Of a stretch of 64,000 bases of DNA, positions 35,035 to 42,595 are shown piece after piece (within the stretch, counting starts at the first letter, position 1; every line of letters begins with the position of its first letter). Both the position numbers and the translations under genes were made by a program. The notes below the pieces were generated by a model. The model was not told the origin of the DNA, ran no database searches, and saw nothing but the letters and a program-made list of their open reading frames with translations. The stretch lies in assembly GCA_963703665.1 (NCBI GenBank), contig CAVPFB010000002.1, positions 1 through 64,000 on the forward strand. Direction: 5' to 3'. The DNA is from AP-15 sp963703665 (lineage in GTDB: Bacteria > Pseudomonadota > Alphaproteobacteria > ATCC43930 > CGMCC-115725).

Positions 35035-35930
35035 CGCGGCACCCCCTCACCGCCTCCCCGCCCTGCCGCTAGGGCGGCGCTGCGCAGCCAGATCGGGTCG
35101 AACGCATGGTCCTGGCGCAACTCGACCCGGCCATCGCGGGCGAGCTCGAGGGCCGCGGCAAAGGTCGCAGCCAGCGCCGAGCGGCGGATCTGCTCGCCAC
35201 CCGGCTCGACCGGCAGAAACCGCGTCAGCTCGCGCCAATCGGGCACCCGGCCGAGGAAGCGCCGCAGCCGGCGGAGCGCGTCATCCATCGAATGGAACAC
35301 CGAGGGCTCGATCGCCAGCACCGCCGCATTGCTGCGCCGACAGCCCTCGCCATAGGCGCGCAGCAATTCGTGGAGGCCGAGCCGCCACACCGGTACCGCG
35401 ACCGCCGCCAGCCCGTCGGGCATGCCGCGCAAAAAGAACTCATCGCCGAGGCGCGAGCGGGCCATCAGCCTGCGGCCGGCGGTCTGCATCGCCTCGAGCA
35501 ATTTCAGCCGATGTTCCAAGACGGCGGCGAATTCGGCCATGTCCGGCTCGTCGCCATCGGGGGGCTGCGGCAACAGCAGACGCGATTTCAGATAGGCGAG
35601 CCACGCCGCCATCACCAAGAAATCGGCGGCGATCTCCAGGCGGAGTTGCCGCTGCCGGTCGATAAAGGCGAGATACTGGTCGGCGAGCGCCAGGATCGAG
35701 ATCTTCGCCAGATCGACCTTCTGCTCGCGCGCCAGGGACAGCAACAGGTCGATCGGCCCCTCATAGCCGTCGAGGTCGAGCACCAGCTGCTCACCGGTTG
35801 AAGCGCCCTCACCCGCCTCCCCCCGGACTGTGATCCGGGGGTCAGCACCCTCTCCCGCAGTGCCGGAGAGGGTGGACCCGGCCCGACGGGCTGGGTGGGT
35901 GAGGGCAGCCGGTGGTCCGGAACCGCTCAT
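35031..35930 (-). CDS. scpA: segregation and condensation protein ScpA
   Basis: About 299 residues from ATG at 35930, overlapping the M50 protease stop. The kleisin core starts at LVLDLDGYEGPIDLLLSLAR, with EQKVDLAKISILALADQYLA, DFLVMAAWLAYLKSRLLLPQ, and the C-terminal winged helix FAAALELARDGRVELRQDHA. The first 40 residues (THPARRAGSTLSGTAGEGAD, ITVRGEAGEG) are not ScpA sequence: they are a translated REP-like repeat (35806-35906) read in frame. Normal ScpA begins about 10-15 residues before the LDLDGYEGP motif. Either the repeat has lengthened the protein or translation starts closer to the core. Confidence 0.9.
   Translation of the reverse strand: MSGSGPPAALTHPARRAGSTLSGTAGEGADPRITVRGEAGEGASTGEQLVLDLDGYEGPIDLLLSLAREQKVDLAKISILALADQYLAFIDRQRQLRLEIAADFLVMAAWLAYLKSRLLLPQPPDGDEPDMAEFAAVLEHRLKLLEAMQTAGRRLMARSRLGDEFFLRGMPDGLAAVAVPVWRLGLHELLRAYGEGCRRSNAAVLAIEPSVFHSMDDALRRLRRFLGRVPDWRELTRFLPVEPGGEQIRRSALAATFAAALELARDGRVELRQDHAFDPIWLRSAALAAGRGGGEGVPR
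35806..35906. repeat. REP-like composite palindrome inside the 5' end of scpA
   Basis: Pattern ccctcacccgcctcccccc, ccggactgtgatccgggg hairpin, accctctcccgc, cggagagggtg, gggctgggtgggtgaggg. It has the same arrangement as 5587-5684. Here it lies within coding sequence and keeps the scpA frame open, comparable to protein-embedded palindromic elements in Rickettsia. Confidence 0.75.
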
Positions 35931-36619
35931 CCGCCCTGCCCGGTGATCGACAGCACGAAATGAATGAGGGCCTCGGTCGGCACGCCGATCACATAGGCGA
36001 GGATGTTGAGGTCGAGGCCGATCCGCGCGCCGATCCACGGCAGTACGAACAGCATCAACAGCACGATCGGAATGCCGTAGGGTTCGAGCTGGGCCAGCGG
36101 ATAGGCGAGCGAGCGCGGCAGCAGCCCGACCGCCACCCGGCCACCGTCGAGCGGCGGCAACGGCAACAGATTGAAAACGCAGAGCACGGCGTTGATCTGC
36201 AGCGAGTGAACCAGGTTGGCGGCGATCCACTCGGCCGGGTTCGGCGGGAAAAACCCGACCCCGTAGAACAGCAGCGACGAGGCGATCGCCAGCAGCACGT
36301 TGGTCCCCGGCCCGGCCAGGGCCACCCAGACCATGTCGCGCCGCGGGTCGCGAAGGCGGCCAAAATTGACCGGCACCGGCTTCGCATAGCCGAACAAGAA
36401 ACCCGAGGTCAGATACAACACCGCCGGCAGCACGATCGTGCCGAACGGGTCGATGTGATTGAGCGGGTTAAAGGTAAGGCGGCGCGCCCGCAATGCAGTG
36501 TCGTCCCCAAAACGGAGGGCGATGAAACCGTGCGCCGCCTCGTGAAAGGTCACGGCGATGACCACCGGCAGCACCCAGGTGCTGGCCTGGTAGATCGTCG
36601 CCGCCCACGATGCCGGCAT
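35927..36619 (-). CDS. site-2 protease family (M50) intramembrane zinc metalloprotease
   Basis: 230 residues with about five membrane segments. Zinc motif HExxH is VVIAVTFHEAAHGFIALRFG, and the third ligand motif is NLLPLPPLDGGRVAVGLLP (N-x-x-P-x-x-x-x-DGG). GPGTNVLLAIASSLL and PFGTIVLPAVLYLTSGFLFG match the short rhomboid-like M50 group that lies next to nagZ/scpA in alphaproteobacteria. Substrate unknown. Stop overlaps scpA start by 4 bases; nagZ ends 6 bases upstream. Confidence 0.9.
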   Translation of the reverse strand: MPASWAATIYQASTWVLPVVIAVTFHEAAHGFIALRFGDDTALRARRLTFNPLNHIDPFGTIVLPAVLYLTSGFLFGYAKPVPVNFGRLRDPRRDMVWVALAGPGTNVLLAIASSLLFYGVGFFPPNPAEWIAANLVHSLQINAVLCVFNLLPLPPLDGGRVAVGLLPRSLAYPLAQLEPYGIPIVLLMLFVLPWIGARIGLDLNILAYVIGVPTEALIHFVLSITGQGG

Positions 36620-36624
36620 GTTGT

Positions 36625-37686
36625 TTAGCGCGCCGCCTGCGCCAGCAGCGCGTCAAAGCGGCGCTCGGCCTCGGCGCGGTCGAAATCGGCCGGCCGGCCC
36701 GGCATCGCTTCGCCGCGCATCGCTTCGCCGCGCATCGCTTCGCCCTGGGCGAGCCGCGTCACCGCCTCGGCGGAGACCGCCCCGACCGCGGCGACGACCT
36801 CCTCCATCTCGGCCGGGTCGCCATTGCAATGCAGCGCCAGATCGCAGCCGGCGCCGAGCGCCCGCCGCGCGCGCTCGGCAAGGCCGCCGCCCAGGGCACG
36901 CATCGACAGGTCGTCGGAAACCAGCACACCGGCAAAGCCGATCTCGCCGCGGACAATGTCGGTGATCACCCGCCGCGACAATGTCGCCGGAGCCGTCGGG
37001 TCGATCGCGCGATAGACGATGTGCGCGGTCATCGCCCACGGCATCGCGGCCAGCGCGCGAAACGGCGCGAAATCGGTGCGTGACAGCTCCACATGACCGG
37101 TCGCCACCGCCGGGCAGGCATAGTGGCTGTCGATTTGGGCCCGGCCATGACCCGGTATGTGCTTCAGCACCGGCAAGACGCCGCCGGCGAGCAGCCCCGC
37201 GCACACCGCCTGCCCCAGCCGCGCCACCCGGTCCGGCTCGGCGCCGTAGGCGCGGTCGCCGATCACCGGGTCGGCGCCGGCAACCGGCAGGTCGACGACC
37301 GGCAGGCAGGCGACGGTGATGCCGAGCAGCGCCAGCTCATCGGCGATCAGGCGGGCGCCGAGCCACGCAGCGTCCGCGGCGGCCGGGTCGGGCAACGAGG
37401 CGATCTCGGCGGCCGACGGGTAGCGGCGCCAATGCGGCGGCCGCAATCTCGCCACTCGGCCGCCCTCCTGGTCGATCAGCACCGGCGTGCCGGCGCGGCC
37501 GACGCAATCGCGCAAGGCCTCGACCAGCCGGCGGACCTGATCGGGCGCGCGGCAGTTGCGGCGGAACAGGATAAAGCCCGCCGGATCGGCCGCGGCGAAA
37601 AAGCGGCGCTCGGCCGCGCCCAGCTCCTCGCCGGCGCAACCCAGAACGACCGCGCGCGGCGTTCCCGGGGCGGTCGCGGCTAGCAA
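36625..37686 (-). CDS. nagZ: beta-N-acetylhexosaminidase
   Basis: 353 residues, GH3 family; recycles GlcNAc-anhydroMurNAc peptides in the cytoplasm. Motifs: PVLIDQEGGRVARLRPPHWR, VLPVLKHIPGHGRAQIDSHY (catalytic loop with His and Asp/His dyad), and the nucleophile Asp in VLVSDDLSMRALGGGL. The start is TTG at 37686 (LAATAPGTPRAVVLGCAGEE). Near the C-terminus a 15-base tandem repeat adds GEAMRGEAMRGEAMPG, not seen in usual NagZ. Operon with M50-scpA-scpB. Confidence 0.92.
   Translation of the reverse strand: MLAATAPGTPRAVVLGCAGEELGAAERRFFAAADPAGFILFRRNCRAPDQVRRLVEALRDCVGRAGTPVLIDQEGGRVARLRPPHWRRYPSAAEIASLPDPAAADAAWLGARLIADELALLGITVACLPVVDLPVAGADPVIGDRAYGAEPDRVARLGQAVCAGLLAGGVLPVLKHIPGHGRAQIDSHYACPAVATGHVELSRTDFAPFRALAAMPWAMTAHIVYRAIDPTAPATLSRRVITDIVRGEIGFAGVLVSDDLSMRALGGGLAERARRALGAGCDLALHCNGDPAEMEEVVAAVGAVSAEAVTRLAQGEAMRGEAMRGEAMPGRPADFDRAEAERRFDALLAQAAR
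36702..36744. repeat. 15-base tandem repeat within nagZ
   Basis: Unit gcatcgcttcgccgc repeated almost three times on the plus strand, in frame with nagZ; encodes the repeated GEAMR. Copy number changes would not break the frame. Confidence 0.8.
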
Positions 37687-37780
37687 GACGACGCCTCTCT
37701 TTCCGGCCGGCGTCTCGCCTCGTCCGCGTCACGGCCCGAGGTCCCATCGGGCGTCTGCGTCAGGCTCGACGGCCGAATTC

Positions 37781-38671
37781 TCATCGGACAACCATGCATG
37801 CGAGGTGGCGCTGCCTGAGCTCGCCGCAGATCCGGTCGGCGTGCGCCATGTCTGCGACCGGTCCGGTCTGGATGCGATAGTAGACGCCTTTGTCGCCGAG
37901 ATCGGCGCGGACCGCGAACGCCGACAGATGGCCCAGCAGATCGACGTTGCTGCGCTTTATGCGGTCCCAATCCGTGCGCGCCACACCCGCGCTGCGCACC
38001 GAGCCAAGCTGGAGCCGGACGCCGCCCATTTTTGCCGGCGCCGTTTCGGCCGCAGCGGCTTCGCGCGAATCTCGTCGCGGGTACGCCGGCGGCACGGCTG
38101 CGGTTTGCGCGGCCGCCTGATCCGGCCGGTCCCGGCGATCGCGGATCTCAGCGGCAGCGGACGTCGCGGTGTCGGCGCCAGCCGGGTTCCCTGCGGTTTC
38201 GGCCGGTGCGACCCCCACCGCCGATACCGGCAGCGCTGATGCGGCCCTCGGCGGCGATGGCAGGGCCTGCACAGGCGGTGGCGGCGCGGGGCGAGCCATC
38301 GGCTGTTCCGGCGGCGGCAGCAGGTGCTCGACCGTCGGGCGGCCCTCGCCATAGATCAGCAGGTCGCGATCGGGGATCGCCATGCCGCCGGGATTTGCCG
38401 GCTTGACCTTGATCGGCTGGGTATCGGCGCGGATCAGCGGGACGTCGCCGCCATTGCCGGCGCCGTTCGAGTGGCGCAACCCCTCGACATAGGCAAACCA
38501 CAAACCGCCGGCGAACAGGCCCATGACCAGCAGCGCTGCCCCCGCGGCCAGGAGCCGCCGCGGTCGTTCCTGCGGTTCCTCCTCGTGCGGCTCGGCGCTG
38601 CGCTCGCTGCGCGGGTGGGCGTAGGGCGCACGGCGCTGATCGGGATCGATGCGACCGAGATTGTAAGACAT
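37781..38671 (-). CDS. membrane-anchored SPOR-domain protein
   Basis: 296 residues, ATG at 38671, 3 bases after the argS stop. Short cytoplasmic N-terminus, one membrane helix (LLAAGAALLVMGLFAGGLWF), a long Pro/Ala-rich periplasmic linker, and a C-terminal SPOR domain: VRLQLGSVRSAGVARTDWDR, VDLLGHLSAFAVRADLGDKG, VYYRIQTGPVADMAHADRIC. FtsN-like topology; SPOR binds denuded septal glycans. The argS-SPOR-nagZ-scpA arrangement is standard in alphaproteobacteria. Confidence 0.88.
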   Translation of the reverse strand: MSYNLGRIDPDQRRAPYAHPRSERSAEPHEEEPQERPRRLLAAGAALLVMGLFAGGLWFAYVEGLRHSNGAGNGGDVPLIRADTQPIKVKPANPGGMAIPDRDLLIYGEGRPTVEHLLPPPEQPMARPAPPPPVQALPSPPRAASALPVSAVGVAPAETAGNPAGADTATSAAAEIRDRRDRPDQAAAQTAAVPPAYPRRDSREAAAAETAPAKMGGVRLQLGSVRSAGVARTDWDRIKRSNVDLLGHLSAFAVRADLGDKGVYYRIQTGPVADMAHADRICGELRQRHLACMVVR

Positions 38672-38673
38672 GA

Positions 38674-40452
38674 CTACATTTCCTCGACCGGCTCGACGCC
38701 GATCACGGCGAGGCCAGAGGCGACGACGATGGCGACGCCGCGGACCAGGGCGAGCCGCGCGCGGGTCAGCGCCGGATCGGCGGCCAGGATAAACCGCAAT
38801 GTCGACTCGTCGCGGCCCTTGTTCCACAGCATGTGGAACTGCGCCGCGACCTCCTGCAGATAGAACGCGATACGGTGCGGCTCGTGCGCCTCGGCGGCGC
38901 TCTCGACCAGCCGCGGCCACAGCGCCAACTGGCGAATCAGGGCCAATTCCGCCGGGTCGGCGAGCCGGTCGAGCGGCGCCTCGGCCAATGCCTGATCGGA
39001 CAGTACTTCAGCCGGGAACGCCTCGGCCGCATGCCGCATCACCGAGGCGGCGCGGGCGTGCGCGTATTGCACATAAAAGACCGGGTTGTCCTTCGACTGC
39101 TCGGTGACCTTGGCAAAGTCGAAATCGAGCGCCTGGTCGTTGCGTCGGGTCAGCATCATGAAGCGGAACACGTCTCGGCCGACTTCGTCTATGACCTCGC
39201 GCAGGGTGACGAAGGTGCCGGCCCGCTTCGACATCCGCACCGGGGCGCCCCGGTCGAGCAGGTTGACGAGCTGGCACAGCTTCACATCGAGCGCGGCCGC
39301 CCCGTCGGTCACCGCCCTGACCGCGGCCTGCATGCGCTTGACATAGCCGCCGTGGTCGGCGCCCCAAACGTCGATCAGATCGGCGAAGCCGCGCCGGAAC
39401 TTGTCGCGGTGATAGGCGATGTCGGCGGCGAAATAGGTCCACGACCCGTCCGACTTCTTCAGCGGCCGGTCGACATCGTCGCCGAATCGGGTGGCGCGGA
39501 ACAAGGTCTGCGCCCGCGGCTCCCAGTCGTCGGGCAATTTGCCCTTGGGCGGCTCCAGGACGCCCGTGTAGATCAGGCCGCGCCGGTCGAGGGTGGCGAG
39601 GCATTCGTCGATCGCGCCGGCGTCGACCAGTTGGCGCTCCGACACGAAGAGATCATGGCGCACGCCGAGCGCCATCAGATCCTCGCGGATCAATGCCATC
39701 ATCTGCGCGACAGCAAAGTCCCGCACCGGCTGCAGCCATTCGCTTTCGGGCCGATCGAGCCATTTCCGCCGATCGCGCGCGGCCAATGCCCGGCCGGTCT
39801 CGACCAGATATTCCCCGGGATAGAACCCGTCCGGGATCGGGCCGATCGCCTCGCCCAGCGCCTGGCGATAGCGCAGGTGCACCGAGCGGGCGAGGACATC
39901 GACCTGGGCGCCGGCGTCGTTGATATAATATTCGCGCTCGACCGCGAACCCGGCCTTGGCCAGCAAGGCCGCCAGCGCGTCGCCGACGACGGCGCCGCGG
40001 CCGTGGCCGACATGCATCGGCCCGGTGGGATTGGCCGACACGAACTCGACATTGACCCGTTCGCCGCCGCCCACCGCCGAATCGCCGAAGGCCGGCCCGG
40101 CAGGCAGCACCACGCGCAACTGCGCGTGCCAGACTTCCGGCGCGAGCGTAAAATTCAGAAAGCCCGGACGCGCCGCGGCGGCCGTGAACCCGGTGCCGTG
40201 GTAATCGGCCGAGACCAGCTCGCGCCGGCTCAGCGCGACGCCGATCCGCTCGGCCAGCGCCATCGGATTTTCCCTGACGGCACCCGCCAGCACCATCGCT
40301 GCGTTGGTGGCAAGATCGCCATGCGCCGGGTCGCGCGGCGGCTCGACCGCAACCCGCGTCAGATCGAGCCCCGCCGGCAGCGCGCCTTGCGCGACCAAGT
40401 CGCCGATCGCGGCCACCACCAGCCCGCGCACATCATGGAAGATGTTGGTCAT
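38674..40452 (-). CDS. argS: arginyl-tRNA synthetase
   Basis: 592 residues. Class I synthetase: N-terminal Add1 domain, HIGH motif FVSANPTGPMHVGHGRGAVV, the YYINDAGAQVDVLARSVHLR helix, and the arginine-specific KMSKS equivalent APVRMSKRAGTFVTL. The C-terminal anticodon-binding domain has EPHRIAFYLQEVAAQFHMLW and ends VIGVEPVEEM. Start ATG at 40452. Confidence 0.95.
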   Translation of the reverse strand: MTNIFHDVRGLVVAAIGDLVAQGALPAGLDLTRVAVEPPRDPAHGDLATNAAMVLAGAVRENPMALAERIGVALSRRELVSADYHGTGFTAAAARPGFLNFTLAPEVWHAQLRVVLPAGPAFGDSAVGGGERVNVEFVSANPTGPMHVGHGRGAVVGDALAALLAKAGFAVEREYYINDAGAQVDVLARSVHLRYRQALGEAIGPIPDGFYPGEYLVETGRALAARDRRKWLDRPESEWLQPVRDFAVAQMMALIREDLMALGVRHDLFVSERQLVDAGAIDECLATLDRRGLIYTGVLEPPKGKLPDDWEPRAQTLFRATRFGDDVDRPLKKSDGSWTYFAADIAYHRDKFRRGFADLIDVWGADHGGYVKRMQAAVRAVTDGAAALDVKLCQLVNLLDRGAPVRMSKRAGTFVTLREVIDEVGRDVFRFMMLTRRNDQALDFDFAKVTEQSKDNPVFYVQYAHARAASVMRHAAEAFPAEVLSDQALAEAPLDRLADPAELALIRQLALWPRLVESAAEAHEPHRIAFYLQEVAAQFHMLWNKGRDESTLRFILAADPALTRARLALVRGVAIVVASGLAVIGVEPVEEM

Positions 40453-40483
40453 ACGCCGGACCGGAAAGTAATTCCATACCCCT

Positions 40484-40572
40484 TGGCCGGGCTTGGCCCG
40501 GCCACCCACGCCTGCCTTCAACGGGGCCTTGTAAGCGGTCGAAGACGTGGATGCCCGGATCAAGTCCGGGCA
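40484..40572. repeat. REP-like paired hairpins between dgt and argS
   Basis: ggccgggcttggcccggcc and tgcccggatcaagtccgggca hairpins with outer arms cacccacgcc and ggcgtgg-like sequence. Another GC-rich intergenic repeat family. Confidence 0.65.
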
Positions 40573-40697
40573 AGGGGAACTGGGACGTGTTCATGACGGC
40601 TGTTCTGCGATGTAGGCGACGTAGCTGGGCTGCAATCAGTGACCTCCAAGGTTCGCGCAGAACAGATGGCGATGACCGTGCCAATTGGCCAGATGCC

Positions 40698-41876
40698 TCA
40701 AGTCGGCACATAGGTGTCGAACAGGCGGTGGTGCTCGTCGAGGGCGTAGCGGTCGGTCATCCCGGCGAGGTAGTCGGCGGCGACCCGCGCGGTCCGCGGA
40801 TCGTCGGGGCCGGCGGCGAGCCCTCGCCACTCGCCCGGCAGGCACTCCGGCTCGGCCAGGTAGAGCCCGAACAGGTCATGGACGATGCGCCGCGCCTTGG
40901 AGCTCATCCGGTTGACCCGGTAGTGCCGATACATGCGCTCGAACAGAAACTCCTTGAGCGCCCTGTCGTTCTGGCGCATCTCGGCGGAAAAGGCGGCAAC
41001 CGGCGCTTTAAGGGAGCGCACCTCGGCGGCCGATCCGACCCCGCTCTCGGCCAATCGCGAGCGGGTCTCGGCAATCAGATCCCCGACCATGTGGTCGATC
41101 ACCCGGCGGATCGATTCGTGGATCAGGCGCGGCTCCTCGAGCCCATGATAGCGTGCGGCGACGTCCCGGAACACCGGGCCGACCAGCGGCACCTCGGCGA
41201 GGTCGGCGACCGTGAACAGCCCGGCGCGCAGCCCGTCGTCGATATCGTGGTTGTTGTAGGCGATGTCGTCGGCGAGGGCGGCGACCTGGGCCTCGGCGCT
41301 GGCATAGCTGTCGAGATCGAGTCGATGGCGCTGGTCGTATTCGGCGATCGAGGGCGGCACCGGCCGGTCGATATCGGCGCCGATCAGCGGGCCGTTGTGC
41401 TTGACGATGCCCTCGATTGTCTCCCAGGTCAGGTTGAGCCCGTCGAACTCGGCATAGCGGCGTTCGAGCCGGGTCAGGATGCGCAAGGTCTGCTCGTTGT
41501 GCGAGAAGCCGCCGAACCGGGCCATCTCCGTGTTCAGAGCCTCCTCGCCGGCATGACCGAACGGCGTGTGGCCGAGATCGTGGGCCAGCGCGAGGGTTTC
41601 GGCCAGATCCTCGTCGAGGCCGAGTGCGCGGCCGATCGTGCGCGCGATCTGCGCCACTTCGAGGCTGTGGGTCAGCCGGGTGCGGTAATGATCGCCCTCG
41701 TGATAAACGAAGACCTGGGTCTTGTGGGTCAGCCGGCGAAACGCGGTCGAATGGATGATCCGGTCGCGGTCGCGCTGATAGGGCGAGCGCGTCGCATGCT
41801 CGGGCTCCGGATGGAGCCGCCCGCGGGACTCCTGCGGCTTGGACGCATAAGGTGCCGGACCGGGCGGGCATATCAT
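40698..41876 (-). CDS. dgt: dGTP triphosphohydrolase-like HD-domain protein
   Basis: 392 residues. HD phosphohydrolase of the dNTPase group 2: RSPYQRDRDRIIHSTAFRRL, THKTQVFVYHEGDHYRTRLT, and the HD site HSLEVAQIARTIGRALGLDE with ALAHDLGHTPFGHAGEEAL. The middle region ALADDIAYNNHDIDDGLRAG carries the second histidine-aspartate set. Hydrolyses dGTP or other dNTPs to nucleoside and triphosphate. Transcribed from the same strand as argS, separated by a REP element. Confidence 0.93.
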   Translation of the reverse strand: MICPPGPAPYASKPQESRGRLHPEPEHATRSPYQRDRDRIIHSTAFRRLTHKTQVFVYHEGDHYRTRLTHSLEVAQIARTIGRALGLDEDLAETLALAHDLGHTPFGHAGEEALNTEMARFGGFSHNEQTLRILTRLERRYAEFDGLNLTWETIEGIVKHNGPLIGADIDRPVPPSIAEYDQRHRLDLDSYASAEAQVAALADDIAYNNHDIDDGLRAGLFTVADLAEVPLVGPVFRDVAARYHGLEEPRLIHESIRRVIDHMVGDLIAETRSRLAESGVGSAAEVRSLKAPVAAFSAEMRQNDRALKEFLFERMYRHYRVNRMSSKARRIVHDLFGLYLAEPECLPGEWRGLAAGPDDPRTARVAADYLAGMTDRYALDEHHRLFDTYVPT

Positions 41877-41946
41877 GGGTCGAACCTACGCCGGCAGAGC
41901 CGGCCTGTCACTTGACAGCCGAGGCAACTGCGGCCAAATCCCCTCG

Positions 41947-41963
41947 TTAGCTAACTTAGCTAA
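41947..41963. promoter_or_regulatory. twin palindromic operator upstream of Phd/PIN module
   Basis: Two copies of the self-complementary octamer ttagctaa, at 41947-41954 and 41956-41963, one base apart, ending 9 bases before the antitoxin ATG. Adjacent antitoxin-binding palindromes are typical of Phd/YefM autoregulation. The AT-rich octamers stand out from the GC-rich surroundings. Confidence 0.7.
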
Positions 41964-41972
41964 GCAGACACC

Positions 41973-42215
41973 ATGGCCGAAATCGTCAACATGCATCAGG
42001 CGAAATCGTCGCTGTCGCGCCTAGTCGAGCGCGCGCTGGCCGGCGAGGAGGTGATAATCGCCCGCAACGGCGAGCCGCTGGTCCGGCTCGTCCCGATCGA
42101 AAAAAAGCATGAGCCGCGCATTCCAGGTCGGTCGAAAGGACGGATTTGGATTGCGCCCGATTTCGATGAGATGAGCGAGGAGGAATTGGCAGAGTGGTAC
42201 AGGTGGGAATGCTAG
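41973..42215 (+). CDS. Phd/YefM-family antitoxin
   Basis: 80 residues: MAEIVNMHQAKSSLSRLVER, ALAGEEVIIARNGEPLVRLV, then an acidic tail KGRIWIAPDFDEMSEEELAE. The N-terminal half is the Phd DNA-binding/dimerisation fold; the C-terminal part wraps the toxin. The stop is immediately followed by the GTG of the PIN toxin. The paired octamer palindromes upstream are its probable operator. Confidence 0.92.
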   Translation: MAEIVNMHQAKSSLSRLVERALAGEEVIIARNGEPLVRLVPIEKKHEPRIPGRSKGRIWIAPDFDEMSEEELAEWYRWEC

Positions 42216-42590
42216 GTGCGATACCTGATCGACACCCATGCTTTGCTCTGGTGGCGTGAAGATTCGCCGAGGCTTTCAGTCCGTGCGCGTCGCGAGATTG
42301 CCGACCCGAGCAACGAAGGTTGCGTCAGCATCGTCACTCTGTGGGAGATCGTCCTAAAGCGGAGCAACGGAAAGTTGCAGTTCCCTGATGACCTGGAGGA
42401 TGTCCTTCGCCAGGAAGCGTTCACGCTGATACCGATTGGCTTTCGGCATTTGCAGACCGCTGAGTCGCTGCCGTGGCTGCACCGGGATCCCTTTGATCGA
42501 ATGCTGATCGCTCAAGCGATTGTCGAAGGCGCCCCACTGATCACCCATGACCGGGCCGTCCTTGCCTACGGGGTCCCGACCCTGTGGTGA
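42216..42590 (+). CDS. PIN-domain toxin (VapC type)
   Basis: 124 residues from the GTG at 42216. PIN nuclease active-site acidic residues: MRYLIDTHALLWW (first Asp), VSIVTLWEIVLKRSNGKLQF (Glu of the T/S-x-x-E motif), LHRDPFDRMLIAQAIVEG (Asp of DPFDR) and APLITHDRAVLAY (late Asp). This DTHALLWW subgroup pairs with Phd antitoxins. Likely a sequence-specific ribonuclease. Confidence 0.92.
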   Translation: MRYLIDTHALLWWREDSPRLSVRARREIADPSNEGCVSIVTLWEIVLKRSNGKLQFPDDLEDVLRQEAFTLIPIGFRHLQTAESLPWLHRDPFDRMLIAQAIVEGAPLITHDRAVLAYGVPTLW

Positions 42591-42595
42591 GGTGC

